A stretch of DNA of 64,000 nucleotides, from contig NZ_JAZARE010000005.1 in assembly GCF_036231905.1 (NCBI RefSeq), positions 310,001-374,000 of the forward strand. The letters run 5' to 3'. The DNA comes from CAMLIZ01 sp036231905 (GTDB lineage Bacteria; Pseudomonadota; Gammaproteobacteria; Burkholderiales; Burkholderiaceae_C). The notes below the pieces were generated by a model. That model was not told the origin of the DNA, ran no database searches, and was given only the letters and a program-made list of their open reading frames with translations. Every line of letters begins with the position of its first letter. The stretch's first letter is position 1. A program made the translations under genes and the position numbers. This document shows positions 49,015 through 59,805 of the stretch, piece after piece.

Positions 49015-50058
49015 ATGCCCTCTCCCATCCTCAACCTCCGCCCCCTCGGCTTCCCCTGGGAAACCATCGACCCCTTCCTCTTCTGCGTCCACCACGACGA
49101 CGCCTATCCGCGCGGCAACGGCCGCTTCGGCCCGGATGCCTCACTCACAGGCCGCGACCTCGGCCAGGACTTCGCGGGCAAGGACGGTTGGCGCATGTAC
49201 CACGGCACCGAGGTGCCCGGCTTCCCCGCCCACCCGCACCGCGGCTTCGAGACCGTGACCATCGTGCGCAAGGGGCTGATCGACCATTCGGATTCGCTCG
49301 GCGCGGCGGCGCGCTTCGGCGGGGGCGACGTGCAGTGGCTCACCGCCGGCCAGGGCATCGTGCATGCGGAGATGTTCCCGCTGCTCAATGACCAGCAGCC
49401 CAACCCGCTGGAGCTGTTCCAGATCTGGCTCAACCTGCCGGCGGCCAGCAAGATGGCGGCGCCGCACTTCACCATGCTGTGGGCCGAGGACATTCCGCAC
49501 CGCGTGTTTGCTGACGAGCACGGTCGCCGAACCGAGGTGGCCTGCATCGCGGGCCGGCTGGGTGACGACACGGTCGCGCTGCCGCCGCCGCCCGACTCCT
49601 GGGCCGCGCGGCCCGAGGCCGACCTCGCGATCTGGACGATCCGCATGGCGCCGGGCGCGCAGTGGACGCTGCCGGCCGCCACCGGCCACGGCACGCGCCG
49701 GCAGCTCTACTTCTTCGCCGGCCAGCAGGTCCGCATAGCCGGCCAGGCGGTCACCTCGCATGCGGCCATCGAGCTGGCCGCCGGCTCGGCGGTGGTGCTG
49801 GCCAATGGCGACGCGCCGGCCGAGTTCCTGCTGCTGCAGGGCCGCCCCATCGGCGAGCCGGTGGCGCAGTACGGCCCCTTCGTGATGAACACCGAGCAGC
49901 AGCTGCACCAGGCGTTTGCCGACTACCGCCGCACGCAGTTCGGGGGTTGGCCTTGGGCCGACCAGGCACCGGTGCACGGGGCGGAGGTGGTGCGCTTCGC
50001 CCGCCATGCGGACGGGCGCACCGAGCGGCGGCCCGTGCCGGCTCGCGCCGATACGTAA
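49015..50058 (+). CDS. Pirin-family protein
   Basis: 347 residues from ATG 49015. Two cupin domains. The N-terminal metal site is visible in FPAHPHRGFETVTIV and AGQGIVHAEMFP (His, His, His, Glu). MNTEQQLHQAFADYRRTQFGGW is the typical C-terminal pirin segment. Bacterial pirins variously act as quercetin dioxygenases or as regulators of pyruvate metabolism; which applies here cannot be told. First host-like gene after the low-GC island. Confidence 0.92.
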   Translation: MPSPILNLRPLGFPWETIDPFLFCVHHDDAYPRGNGRFGPDASLTGRDLGQDFAGKDGWRMYHGTEVPGFPAHPHRGFETVTIVRKGLIDHSDSLGAAARFGGGDVQWLTAGQGIVHAEMFPLLNDQQPNPLELFQIWLNLPAASKMAAPHFTMLWAEDIPHRVFADEHGRRTEVACIAGRLGDDTVALPPPPDSWAARPEADLAIWTIRMAPGAQWTLPAATGHGTRRQLYFFAGQQVRIAGQAVTSHAAIELAAGSAVVLANGDAPAEFLLLQGRPIGEPVAQYGPFVMNTEQQLHQAFADYRRTQFGGWPWADQAPVHGAEVVRFARHADGRTERRPVPARADT

Positions 50059-50224
50059 GCCCGTTCACGCCCCCGGCGCCTCGGTTCCCGAGCGCTTGCA
50101 TCTGGTGACAGGATTGCCCCATTCAGGGGGTGGGCCCGCCTCTGCTACGCGCCCACGCTCAGCGCCCCAATCACCAATAACGCCCCCTGGACGCGCATTG
50201 CGCCCCGCCGGCAGAGAGGCCCCA

Positions 50225-50791
50225 ATGAACCGCAAGCTCATCGCTACGCTCGCCGCTTCCGCAGCCACCGCCTTCGCCAGCCCTGCCTTCGCCGCCCTCA
50301 CGGCCACCGGCGTGGCCTGTGACGGCCAGTCCACCACCATGACCAGCCTCACCGGCTACATGGACTGCTCGGGCGCCTGGTCGGGCAACAACAGCAACCA
50401 GTCGGTCGACGTGGCCGCGCAGATCCTGGCCGACTGGGGCCTGGTGAGCCTGGTGTCCACTGACGTCACCGGCGGCAACACCGGCAGCACCGGCACGCTG
50501 AGCTTTGCCGCGCAGACCGGCGTGTTCGTGCTGGCCCTCAAGGCCGGCGATGCGTTCAGCCTCTATGAGCTGGACGGCTCCGCGGTGGCGGGCGGCATCA
50601 GCTCCATCAGCTACGACACCCTGGGCGTGGGCTTCTTCTCCGGGCCCAACAACAACATGCACTTCGGGCAGGGGCTGTCGCACGCCGACATCTACACCAC
50701 CCCGGTGCCCGAGCCGGAGACCTGGGCGCTGATGTTCGGTGGCTTGGGTGTGCTGGCCTTGCTGAACCGCCGCAAGAAGCAGCCGGAATAA
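50225..50791 (+). CDS. PEP-CTERM sorted exoprotein
   Basis: 188 residues from ATG 50225. Signal peptide to PAFA-ALT (about residue 23). The mature part is serine-, threonine- and glycine-rich with one likely disulfide pair (GVACDG, YMDCSG). The C-terminus is a textbook PEP-CTERM tail: VPEPETWALMFGGLGVLALL then NRRKKQPE. Exported and processed by an exosortase encoded elsewhere. Function unknown. Confidence 0.9.
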   Translation: MNRKLIATLAASAATAFASPAFAALTATGVACDGQSTTMTSLTGYMDCSGAWSGNNSNQSVDVAAQILADWGLVSLVSTDVTGGNTGSTGTLSFAAQTGVFVLALKAGDAFSLYELDGSAVAGGISSISYDTLGVGFFSGPNNNMHFGQGLSHADIYTTPVPEPETWALMFGGLGVLALLNRRKKQPE

Positions 50792-50856
50792 AGCCCTGCA
50801 CCGGCGCTCGCGGGGCGGGAGCCCGGCCGCGAGCGCCCGCCGCTGCCTTGCGCCTG

Positions 50857-52050
<1,194 letters not shown>

Positions 52051-52167
52051 TGCCGCCACCATAGGACCCGCGCCCCTGAAAGCCAACGCAGGATTTGTGC
52101 TTTGCATATGCGCACCCCCGCTGCTAGGGGGGCCGCCACAGGGGGCAGGCTCCTGATAATCCGCCGC

Positions 52168-53616
52168 TTGACCCGCCACATCGTCATCATCGGTGCCGGC
52201 TTCTCCGGCGCACTCACCGCCGTGAACCTGCTGCGCCACAGCGCCGGCGCGCCCTTGCGGGTGAGCCTGGTGAACCTGTCGGGCCGCATGGCACGCGGCA
52301 TCGCCTACGGCACCGCCAGCGCCGAGCACGTGCTCAACGTGCCGGCCGGCAACATGAGCGCCCTGGCCGACGACCCTGACGACTTCCTGCGCTACTGCCG
52401 CTGGGCCAACCCCGCGGTGCAGCCCTCTTCCTTCGTGTCGCGCCGGCTGTATGGCAGCTACCTCGAGGCCTTGCTCGACGCGGCCGAGCACGGCGCGCAC
52501 ATGGGCGCCTCGCTGGAGCGAGTCAGCGGCGAGGCGGTGCGGCTGGACCTGGCCGCCGGCGGCAGCGCGGCCACCGTGCACCTGGCCGATGGCCGCGCGC
52601 TGCCCGCGCACCAGGTGGTGCTGGCCTTCGGCCACTTTGCACCGCGCGACCCGGCCGTCGCCACGCCCGCGTTCTACGACAGCGCGCGCTATGTGCGCGA
52701 CCCCTGGGCGCCCGGCGTGCTGGACAGCGTGGCCCCGGACGAGCCGGTGCTGCTGCTGGGCTGCGGGCTCACCGCGGTGGACGTGGCGCTCAAGCTGGCG
52801 CAGCTGCCGCGGCAGGCGCCCATCTGGTGCGTGAGCCGTCGCGGGTTGATGCCGCAGCCGCACCGCGAGCAGCGCGGCCACCTGGCGCCGCACGAGGCCA
52901 GCGCGCTGGTGGCCCACATGGGCCGCTCGGCCGCGAGCTACCTGCGCGCGGTGCGGGCCAGCGTGCGCCAGCATGAAGCACAGGGCGGCGACTGGCGCAA
53001 CGTGATCGCCGCGCTGCGGCCGCACACGCCCGAGCTGTGGCGCCGGCTGGACACCGCGCAGCGCGAGCGCTTCCTGCGCCAGCTGCAGCCCTTCTGGGAC
53101 GTCGCCCGCCACCGCTGCGCGCCAGACGCGCACGAGCGCTTCCAGCAGCTGCTGCAGGCCGGCGCCATCCGCCGCGTGGCCGGCCGGGTGCGGGCGTATG
53201 AAGAACGCGGCAGTGGTGTGGACGTGGCCCTGCAGCCGCGCGGCGAGGCCACGCCGCACACCCTGCACGTGGCCCGCGTGATCAACTGCACCGGGCCCAG
53301 CGCCGACCTGCGCCTGGCGCGCCACCGCCTGGTGCGCCACCTGCTGGCCGAGCGCCTGCTGCGGCCGGACCCCAATGGCGTGGGCCTGGACGTGAACGAC
53401 CACTACGAGGTGGTGGGCCACGACGGGCAGGCGTCGCAGGTGCTGCACTACGTGGGCCCGCTGCTGCGCGCCCGCGACTGGGAGGCCACTGCCGTACCGG
53501 AGCTGCGCGTGCATGCGCATCGGCTGGCGGTGCGGCTGCTGCAGACGGCGTTCCAGCCGGCAGCACACGCTACATCGGCCGCATCGCCGGCTGAAGTTCA
53601 TATCCAGACCCGGTAG
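52168..53616 (+). CDS. FAD/NAD(P)-binding protein (PF13454-like)
   Basis: About 482 residues from TTG 52168, which gives the family-like start TRHIVIIGAGFSGALTAVNL (dinucleotide motif residues 7-14). An in-frame ATG at 52108 would add 20 residues encoded by DNA that looks intergenic, so TTG is preferred. Other landmarks: ARGIAYGTASAEHVLNVPAG, VLLLGCGLTAVDVALKLAQL (second Rossmann motif), VINCTGPSADL. Soluble flavoprotein of unknown reaction. Divergent from the SfnR-like activator, its probable regulator. Its 3' end overlaps the convergent AraC gene by 19 bp. Confidence 0.85.
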   Translation: MTRHIVIIGAGFSGALTAVNLLRHSAGAPLRVSLVNLSGRMARGIAYGTASAEHVLNVPAGNMSALADDPDDFLRYCRWANPAVQPSSFVSRRLYGSYLEALLDAAEHGAHMGASLERVSGEAVRLDLAAGGSAATVHLADGRALPAHQVVLAFGHFAPRDPAVATPAFYDSARYVRDPWAPGVLDSVAPDEPVLLLGCGLTAVDVALKLAQLPRQAPIWCVSRRGLMPQPHREQRGHLAPHEASALVAHMGRSAASYLRAVRASVRQHEAQGGDWRNVIAALRPHTPELWRRLDTAQRERFLRQLQPFWDVARHRCAPDAHERFQQLLQAGAIRRVAGRVRAYEERGSGVDVALQPRGEATPHTLHVARVINCTGPSADLRLARHRLVRHLLAERLLRPDPNGVGLDVNDHYEVVGHDGQASQVLHYVGPLLRARDWEATAVPELRVHAHRLAVRLLQTAFQPAAHATSAASPAEVHIQTR

Positions 53617-54503
53617 ATCCAGAAGGCTTCGTCTTCAGCAATGCGCTGGCGCAGCTCGGCCGGCGCAAAGCCGGTGACGCGGCGTGTCTCGCGGCACAAG
53701 TGGGACTGGTCGGCATACCCCGCGTCCGCGGCCACCTCGGCCCAACGCACCGGTGCGTCGCCCTGGGCCAGCGTGTGGAAGAAGGCCTGCTCGGCACGGC
53801 CGATGCCGCGCAGCTCGCGCATCGGCAGACCTGTCCAGCCCTTGATTCGCCGCTCGGCCTGCCGCAGGCTGCGGCCCACGCCCGACGACGCCGCGCGCAT
53901 GGACAGCCCTTGCGCCCAATCGCGCAGCCGCGGCGTGCCTGGCGCGCTGGCCGCCGGCCGCGCCGCCTGCCATCGAGGCAACAAAAACTCCTCGATCAGC
54001 GCCACGCGCGACGGATCGTCCGGGGCGGCCAGCACAGCTGCGCCGAGGTGCTGCCAGTCGGCATCGAGCGCGGCCGACAGCGGCGCAAACCGATTGATCC
54101 ACTCGGCGGGGTTGAGGCCGGTCATCGCCTGCACCGCATCGGGCAGCAGCATGAGCATCATGCCGTGGCCTTCCGGCGAGTTGCGCGAAATGGTGGGCCG
54201 GGTCACGGGGCCGCTGAAGTACACCTGCGGCACGCGCTGCCCCGGGCTTTCGGGGGCGGCCGGGTGGCCTTCGTCGATGAGCTCCGAATGCCCCTGGAAG
54301 AACCAGCCGATGGCGCACAGCGGCGAGGCCGGAAAGTGGTTGTACCGCCAGGCCTCGGGCCAGTCGCGGCCGATCCCCAGCGTGCTGCGGAACACCATCG
54401 CCCGCACGCAGTGGCTCAATGAGGCGCGCGGCAACCACAGCTGCACCGGCGCTCGATTGACAGCGGCCAGCGCGGGCTGAGGCGTCTGTGCGAGGTAGGC
54501 CAT
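53598..54503 (-). CDS. AraC-family transcriptional regulator
   Basis: 301 residues from ATG 54503. The C-terminal AraC domain carries two helix-turn-helix units (LRQAERRIKGWTGLPMREL; WAEVAADAGYADQSHLCRE then TGFAPAELRQR). The N-terminal half (FPASPLCAIGWFFQGHSELI) is of the DUF6597/cupin-like type seen in ExsA-like AraC proteins. Divergent from the P450 gene, 159 bp apart, so a likely regulator of it. The frame is open upstream of 54503 but lacks family similarity. Confidence 0.88.
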   Translation of the reverse strand: MAYLAQTPQPALAAVNRAPVQLWLPRASLSHCVRAMVFRSTLGIGRDWPEAWRYNHFPASPLCAIGWFFQGHSELIDEGHPAAPESPGQRVPQVYFSGPVTRPTISRNSPEGHGMMLMLLPDAVQAMTGLNPAEWINRFAPLSAALDADWQHLGAAVLAAPDDPSRVALIEEFLLPRWQAARPAASAPGTPRLRDWAQGLSMRAASSGVGRSLRQAERRIKGWTGLPMRELRGIGRAEQAFFHTLAQGDAPVRWAEVAADAGYADQSHLCRETRRVTGFAPAELRQRIAEDEAFWIYRVWI

Positions 54504-54662
54504 GCGCGGCAGTGTAGGCACTGTCGGCACCAGGCGGTGCGAAGCGCCGGCGATGTCGTGAACGTTCAAGACGCACCCCTGGGCCGGGGCTAGGCTGCGG
54601 CCCATGAACTCCTGGCTTGTGTTTTCCGCCGGCCTGCCGGGCCGCATCACCCGGGGCACGCG

Positions 54663-56150
54663 ATGACCGCCGCGCCACACGCCCTGCCGCCCGGCCCGCC
54701 CACGCCATGGTGGGGCCTGCCGCTGCTACGCGAGATGCGGCGCGACTACATCGGCTTCGTGACGGCGCTGCAGCAGCGCTACGGCGATGTCAGCTTCATG
54801 CGCCTGGGGCCCGAGCCGGCCTACGACGTGTTCGACCCCGCGCTGGTGCGCCAGGCGCTGGTGGACCAGGCCGACCACCTGATCCGTTGGGAGCGCGGCA
54901 TTCAGATCTTCGAGCAGGCCTTTGGCCAGAGCGTGCTGGTCACCGAGGGCAGCACCTGGCAGCGCCAGCGCCGCATGCTGATGCCCGGCTTCACGCCGCG
55001 CCGGGTGCAGGGCTACGCCACGCTGATGACAGCGGCCGCGCGCAACACGCTGGACGCTGCGGTGCCCCCCGGGCAGCCCCACGCCGAGGTGGACATCGGC
55101 GCGCTGATGTCGCAGCTGACGATGGACGTGATCCTGCGCACGCTGTTCAGCGCACCCGACCAGGGCGAATCGCGCGACGCGGCACGCGCCACGCAGGTGC
55201 TGGGCCGCGGCGCCATCCGCGAGATGTTCTGGCCCATGACGCTGCCCGACTGGCTGCCCCTGCCCGGCAAGCGCGCCAAGCGCTGGGGCTTGCGCACCCT
55301 GCGCGGCCTGGTCCGGGGCCACATCGCGCGGCGCCAGGCCCTGCCCGCCGGCCAGGCGCCCCAGGGCGACCTGCTGGCCATGCTGCTGGCCGCCACCGAC
55401 GACCAGACCGGCCAGGGCCTGTCGGCCACCGAGGTGCACGACCAATGCATGGTGATGTTCCAGGCCGGCCATGAAACAAGCGCCACGGCGCTGCTGTGGT
55501 GGGCCTGGCTGATGGCGTGCCACCCCGCCGCCCAGCAAGCGGCCCACAAGGAGGTGCTGGCGGCGCTGGGCGGGCGTGAACCCACCGCGGCCGATGCGCC
55601 GGCCCTCGACTGGCTGGGTGCGAGCCTGAAGGAAGCGATGCGCCTGTACCCGCCCGTGGGCGCGCTGATGTCGCGCCGCGTGATCAAGCCCTTGCGCCTG
55701 GGACAGTGGCATGTGCCCGCCGGCGCGCTGCTGCGCATCACGCCCTGGGTGATCCAGCGGGACCCGCGCTGGTTTGCCGAACCCGGGGCGTTTCGGCCGG
55801 AGCGGTTTCTGTCCAGCGCGGAGGCGCCGCCACGCGGCAGCTGGCTGCCCTTTGGCACCGGGCCGCGGGTGTGCATCGGCCAGCACTTCGCGATGCTGGA
55901 GATGACCTTGGTGGCGGCCATGCTGCTGCAGCGCTACGAAATCCAGCTGGTGGCCGGCGAGCCGGTGCCGCAGCCGGAGATGAGCGTCACCGTGCGGCCG
56001 GCCGCGCCCCTGCGGCTGCTGCTGCTGCGGCGCCCGATGCCGAGGCCTCAGGGCGACGAGGCGGAGGCCGGCTCGGCCACCGCCGGCGCCCATGCCGGCT
56101 CTTCCACGTCGATGCGCAGCGTCAGCATGTCGGCCGGCAGGTCGGCGTAG
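54663..56150 (+). CDS. Cytochrome P450
   Basis: 495 residues. Proline-rich lead-in (PPGPPTPWWGLPLLREM), I-helix AGHETSAT (about 268), K-helix EAMR (Glu323-Arg326), PERF and heme-ligand Cys404 in FGTGPRVCIGQHFAMLE. All catalytic elements are intact. No membrane anchor, so a soluble bacterial P450, closest in feel to CYP102/CYP110-type fatty acid or alkane hydroxylases; electron partners not seen. The last 34 codons extend past the usual end (LLLLRRPMP) and overlap the opposite-strand PBP1A gene by 103 bp. Confidence 0.94.
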   Translation: MTAAPHALPPGPPTPWWGLPLLREMRRDYIGFVTALQQRYGDVSFMRLGPEPAYDVFDPALVRQALVDQADHLIRWERGIQIFEQAFGQSVLVTEGSTWQRQRRMLMPGFTPRRVQGYATLMTAAARNTLDAAVPPGQPHAEVDIGALMSQLTMDVILRTLFSAPDQGESRDAARATQVLGRGAIREMFWPMTLPDWLPLPGKRAKRWGLRTLRGLVRGHIARRQALPAGQAPQGDLLAMLLAATDDQTGQGLSATEVHDQCMVMFQAGHETSATALLWWAWLMACHPAAQQAAHKEVLAALGGREPTAADAPALDWLGASLKEAMRLYPPVGALMSRRVIKPLRLGQWHVPAGALLRITPWVIQRDPRWFAEPGAFRPERFLSSAEAPPRGSWLPFGTGPRVCIGQHFAMLEMTLVAAMLLQRYEIQLVAGEPVPQPEMSVTVRPAAPLRLLLLRRPMPRPQGDEAEAGSATAGAHAGSSTSMRSVSMSAGRSA

Positions 56151-58387
56151 ATCCAGTCCTCCACGCCGTTGAGGCCGACCCTCGCCACGCCGTCGGGCGG
56201 CGCCATCGCCTGCTCCGGCACACCCTTGAGCGCACGTGCCATGTAGTCGATCCAGATCGGCAGGGCGAGCCCGCCGCCCGACTCCCGGCTACCCAGGCTG
56301 CGCGGGTTGTCGTAGCCCATCCAGGCCACGGCCACCACCGAGGGCTGGAAGCCGGCGAACCACGCATCCACCGCATCGTTGGTGGTGCCTGTCTTGCCGT
56401 ACACGTCGGCACGCCTGAGGGCCTGGCCGGCGCGCGCCGCGGTGCCGGCGTGGGTCACCTCCTGCAGCAGGCTCTGCATGATGAACACGTTGCGCGCGGA
56501 GAGCACCCGGTTGTCGTCGCCGGCGCCGGACGGTGCGGGCGCTTCATAGACCACCTTGCCCTGCGCATCGGTGATGCGTTCGATCAGCAGCGGCGCCACC
56601 CGGTAGCCGCCGTTGGCCAGCACCGCATAGGCCGACGCCAGCTGCAGCGGCGTGGTGCTGCCGGCGCCCAGCGCCAGGGTCAGGTTGGCGGGCTGCTTGC
56701 TCGTGTCGAACCCGAAGCGCGAGGTCCACTGCAGTGCGTCGTTGATGCCGGTGCGCTGCAGCACCCGGATGCTCACCATGTTCTTGGAGCGCGCCAGCGC
56801 CTGGCGCAGCGTGATCGGGCCGTCGAAGTTGCCGTCGGAGTTCTGCGGCTCCCAGTTGCCTTCGACGAAAGGCGCGTCGTTGACCAGCGTGTTGGGCATC
56901 ACGCCATGCTCCAGCGCGGCGGAGTAGAGAAAGGGCTTGAAGCTGGACCCGGGCTGGCGCCACGCCTGGGTGGCATGGTTGAACTGCGCGCGCCGGAAGT
57001 CGAAGCCACCCACCAGCGCGCGCACGCGGCCGGTGGCCGCATCGAGCGACACGAAGGCGGACTGCACCTCCGGCCATTGCGCCAGCGACCAGCTCACCTG
57101 CCCCTTGGCGCCCTTGCGCTCGACCACGCGGATCACCGCGCCGCGCCGCAAGGCCAGCTCGGCCGGCGCCCGCGGCTGCAGCGCGCGGCTGGCCCAGCGC
57201 AGGCTGTCGTCGTCCAGCGTGATGGCATCGCCGCTGGCCAGGCGCGCTTCCACCCGCTTGGGCTGCGCCTCGGTGACCAGGGCCACGCGCAGCTCTTCAT
57301 CGTCTCGCTGGTACTTCAGTGCGCGGGTGGCGGCCTGCGCTTCGTCGCCGCCGTCGGGCAGGTCTTCATGGTCCTCCGGGCCGCGGTAGGGCTGCTTGCG
57401 GTCGTAGGCCAGCACGCCGCGGCGCACGGCGGCCCAGGCCGTCTGCTGGTCCTGCGAGACCAGCGAGGTGTGCACGCGGTAGCCCTTGGTGTAGGCCGCG
57501 TCGCCATAGCGCTCATGCACCGCCTGCCGTGCCATCTCGGCCACGTATTCGGCATGGATGAACGCCTTGAGCGGCGAGCGGATCTGCAGCTTCTCTTTTT
57601 CGGCGGCGGCCAGTTGCGCATCGTCGATCACGCCCACCACGCGCATGCGGCGCAGCACGATCAGCTGGCGCTGGCGCGCCTTGTCGAAGCTGGTGATCGG
57701 GTTGGCAAAGCCTGGGTTCTGCGGCAGGCCGGCCAGCATGGCCACCTCGGCCACACTCAGCGCGTCCAGCGGCTTGCCGAAGTAGACCTGCGCCGCGGCT
57801 GCAAAGCCATAGGCGCGCTGGCCGAGGAAGATCTGGTTCAGGTACAGCTCGAGGATCTCGTCCTTGGACAGCTGCTGCTCGATCTTCAGCGCGAGCATCG
57901 CCTCCTTGAGCTTGCGTTCCGTGGTGCGCCGGGTGCTGAGGAAGAAGGTGCGCGCCACCTGCTGCGTGATGGTGGACGCGCCCTGCGGCATGCCACCCGG
58001 CGTGAGGTTGGCCAGCACCGCCCGCAGCACGCCGCGCAGGTCGATGCCGTGGTGCTCGCGAAAGCGCACATCCTCCACCGCCACCACCGCGTCCTGCAGC
58101 AGCCGGGGCACCTTGGCGATGGGCACGAACTGCCGCCGCTCGGCGCCGAACTGGCCCAGCTCCACGCCGTCGCGGGTGAACACCTGCAGGGACTGCGCGG
58201 GCTCGTAGTCCACCACCTTGTCCAGCGCCGGCAGCTGCGGGTAGTACCAGGCGCACATCACCACCACGTACAGCAGCAGCAGGCCGGCGAGGGCCGCCGC
58301 GCCGGCAAGCACCTGGGCGGGCCGCGAAGCGGCGCGGAAGCGGAGGACGAGGCGGTGCAGGAAGGCGCGCATGCGGGAGGCGAACAC
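56048..58387 (-). CDS. mrcA: Penicillin-binding protein 1A (class A, transglycosylase/transpeptidase)
   Basis: 779 residues. Membrane anchor at 25-50 (AGAAALAGLLLLYVVVMCAW). The glycosyltransferase domain shows AVVAVEDVRFREHHGIDLRG, GASTITQQVARTFFLSTRRT and KDEILELYLNQIFLGQRAYG. The transpeptidase has SxxK in QPGSSFKPFLYSAAL (about residue 480), SxN (RSKNMVS) and KTGT (YGKTGTTNDAVDAWF). Bifunctional peptidoglycan synthase of the inner membrane. Shares 103 bp of convergent overlap with the P450 gene. Lies 54 bp after the FMN-reductase gene. Confidence 0.95.
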   Translation of the reverse strand: MFASRMRAFLHRLVLRFRAASRPAQVLAGAAALAGLLLLYVVVMCAWYYPQLPALDKVVDYEPAQSLQVFTRDGVELGQFGAERRQFVPIAKVPRLLQDAVVAVEDVRFREHHGIDLRGVLRAVLANLTPGGMPQGASTITQQVARTFFLSTRRTTERKLKEAMLALKIEQQLSKDEILELYLNQIFLGQRAYGFAAAAQVYFGKPLDALSVAEVAMLAGLPQNPGFANPITSFDKARQRQLIVLRRMRVVGVIDDAQLAAAEKEKLQIRSPLKAFIHAEYVAEMARQAVHERYGDAAYTKGYRVHTSLVSQDQQTAWAAVRRGVLAYDRKQPYRGPEDHEDLPDGGDEAQAATRALKYQRDDEELRVALVTEAQPKRVEARLASGDAITLDDDSLRWASRALQPRAPAELALRRGAVIRVVERKGAKGQVSWSLAQWPEVQSAFVSLDAATGRVRALVGGFDFRRAQFNHATQAWRQPGSSFKPFLYSAALEHGVMPNTLVNDAPFVEGNWEPQNSDGNFDGPITLRQALARSKNMVSIRVLQRTGINDALQWTSRFGFDTSKQPANLTLALGAGSTTPLQLASAYAVLANGGYRVAPLLIERITDAQGKVVYEAPAPSGAGDDNRVLSARNVFIMQSLLQEVTHAGTAARAGQALRRADVYGKTGTTNDAVDAWFAGFQPSVVAVAWMGYDNPRSLGSRESGGGLALPIWIDYMARALKGVPEQAMAPPDGVARVGLNGVEDWIYADLPADMLTLRIDVEEPAWAPAVAEPASASSP

Positions 58388-58441
58388 GGGGCGGCGGGAT
58401 TATCGGCGGGCGCGCATGCCACCACCCCGCCCCAGCGCCGC

Positions 58442-59011
58442 TCAGCCGGCCGTGGCGGCGTTGGCCTGCACCCAGCGCTCGTACGCCTGCAGGAAGCGGC
58501 CGAGAAACTCGCGCGTCGCCGGGTTCGCCCAGCCGCCTTGTGCATCGAACAGCTTGTCGGCACCGCCGATGTAGGCCTCCGGCTGCTGGAGCACCGGCAC
58601 GTTGAGGAACACCAGCGACTGGCGCAGGTGGTGGTTGGCGCCGAAGCCGCCCATCGCGCCGGGCGACACGCTCACCACCGCGCCCGGCTTGCCGTTCCAC
58701 ACGCTGTGGCCATAGGGCCGCGAGCCGACGTCGATGGCGTTCTTCAGCGCCGCGGGCACGGAGCGGTTGTATTCCGGCGTGACGAACAGCACTGCGTCGC
58801 AGCCGGCGATCCGCTCGCGAAAGCGCGCCCAGGGTGCGGGCGGGCTGTCGGTGTCCAGGTCGGGGTCGTACAAGGGCAGGTCGCCGATCTCGACGATGGT
58901 GAGGCGCAGCGAGGGTGGCGCCATCGCGGCCAGTGCCTGGGCCAGCTGGCGGCTCAGCGAGCCCTGGCGCAGGCTGCCCACGAGCACGGCGACGTTGCGG
59001 GGTGAGGTCAT
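58442..59011 (-). CDS. NAD(P)H-dependent FMN reductase
   Basis: 189 residues with GGAG 6 nt ahead. Flavodoxin-like fold: VAVLVGSLRQGSLSRQLAQA (phosphate loop), FVTPEYNRSVPAALKNAIDV (flavin site) and SPGAMGGFGANHHLRQSL. Matches ChrR/YieF/SsuE-type reductases that supply FMNH2 or reduce quinones and chromate. Third gene of the EamA-pirin-reductase run; it could also serve the LLM monooxygenase in trans. Confidence 0.92.
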   Translation of the reverse strand: MTSPRNVAVLVGSLRQGSLSRQLAQALAAMAPPSLRLTIVEIGDLPLYDPDLDTDSPPAPWARFRERIAGCDAVLFVTPEYNRSVPAALKNAIDVGSRPYGHSVWNGKPGAVVSVSPGAMGGFGANHHLRQSLVFLNVPVLQQPEAYIGGADKLFDAQGGWANPATREFLGRFLQAYERWVQANAATAG

Positions 59012-59035
59012 GGAAGTCTCCTTTCGTTGGGGAAG

Positions 59036-59779
59036 TCAATCGGTGTGGGGTGGCAGGTCGAACAACAACAGCTCGGTCGGCTCGGCGTGATCTGCTGCAA
59101 GCTCGAAACGCTCGCCCTCGCGCCAGGCGACCGCATCGCCGGCGGCCAGGGGCGTGGTGTCCGCCGCCGGTTGCGGCCGGTGCAGCCGCGCGCTGCCGGT
59201 GGCCATGTGCAGGTACACGCTGCGGCCGGCGTCGGGTGTGAACCCGAGCCTGCAGCCCGACGGCAACGCAGCGCGCCAGACACGGGCGTCCTGGTCGATG
59301 CGCAGGCTGTCGTGCTGCCCGTCCGGCGATGCGATGAGCTGCCAGCGCCCCTGGCGGCCGGCGCGCTCGAAGTGTCGGTGGGCGATGCGGGGTGCGGTGC
59401 CGCGCTGCCGCGGCCGCAGCCACAGCTGCAGGTGATGGTCGAGCGACTGCTGCGAGGCGTTCATCTGGCTGTGCCGGATGCCGGCGCCGGCGCTCATCAG
59501 CAGCACCTCGTCGGGGCGCACGATCGCCTGGTGCCCCAGGCTGTCGGCATGCGCGATGGCACCCGACAGCGGCAGCATCAGGATCTCCATGTTGCGGTGC
59601 GGATGCATGGGAAAGCCGCTGCCGGGCTGGATGACATCCTCGTTCAGCACCCGCAGCGCGCTGAAGCCTTGCCGAGCCGGGTGGTGATAGTCCCCGAAGG
59701 AGAAGCTGAAGCGTGCGTCCAGCCAATCAGCGCGCAGGCTGCCGCGGGTGCCGGCCGGGCGCAGGTCGAGGGCTTGCAT
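59036..59779 (-). CDS. Pirin-family (YhhW-like) quercetin dioxygenase-type protein
   Basis: 247 residues, normal for bacterial YhhW/YhaK-like pirins. FGDYHHPARQGFSALRVLNED, metal motif PMHPHRNMEILMLPLSG and SAGAGIRHSQMNAS (His, His, His). Cytoplasmic bicupin. Together with the FMN reductase downstream and a LysR-linked exporter upstream it resembles a stress or aromatic-response operon. Confidence 0.92.
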   Translation of the reverse strand: MQALDLRPAGTRGSLRADWLDARFSFSFGDYHHPARQGFSALRVLNEDVIQPGSGFPMHPHRNMEILMLPLSGAIAHADSLGHQAIVRPDEVLLMSAGAGIRHSQMNASQQSLDHHLQLWLRPRQRGTAPRIAHRHFERAGRQGRWQLIASPDGQHDSLRIDQDARVWRAALPSGCRLGFTPDAGRSVYLHMATGSARLHRPQPAADTTPLAAGDAVAWREGERFELAADHAEPTELLLFDLPPHTD

Positions 59780-59805
59780 GGCGTGCCGTTCCTTTCTCGG
59801 TGATC

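Noticed and set aside
52091..52105. Possible sigma-54 promoter upstream of the FAD/NAD(P)-binding gene
   Set aside because: A GG and a GC of a TTGC are present, but 11 rather than the required 10 nt apart and the -24 context is poor.
55706..59005. 1099-residue plus-strand open frame
   Set aside because: Runs antisense through PBP1A and FMN reductase and out of frame with P450; no plausible start or domains.
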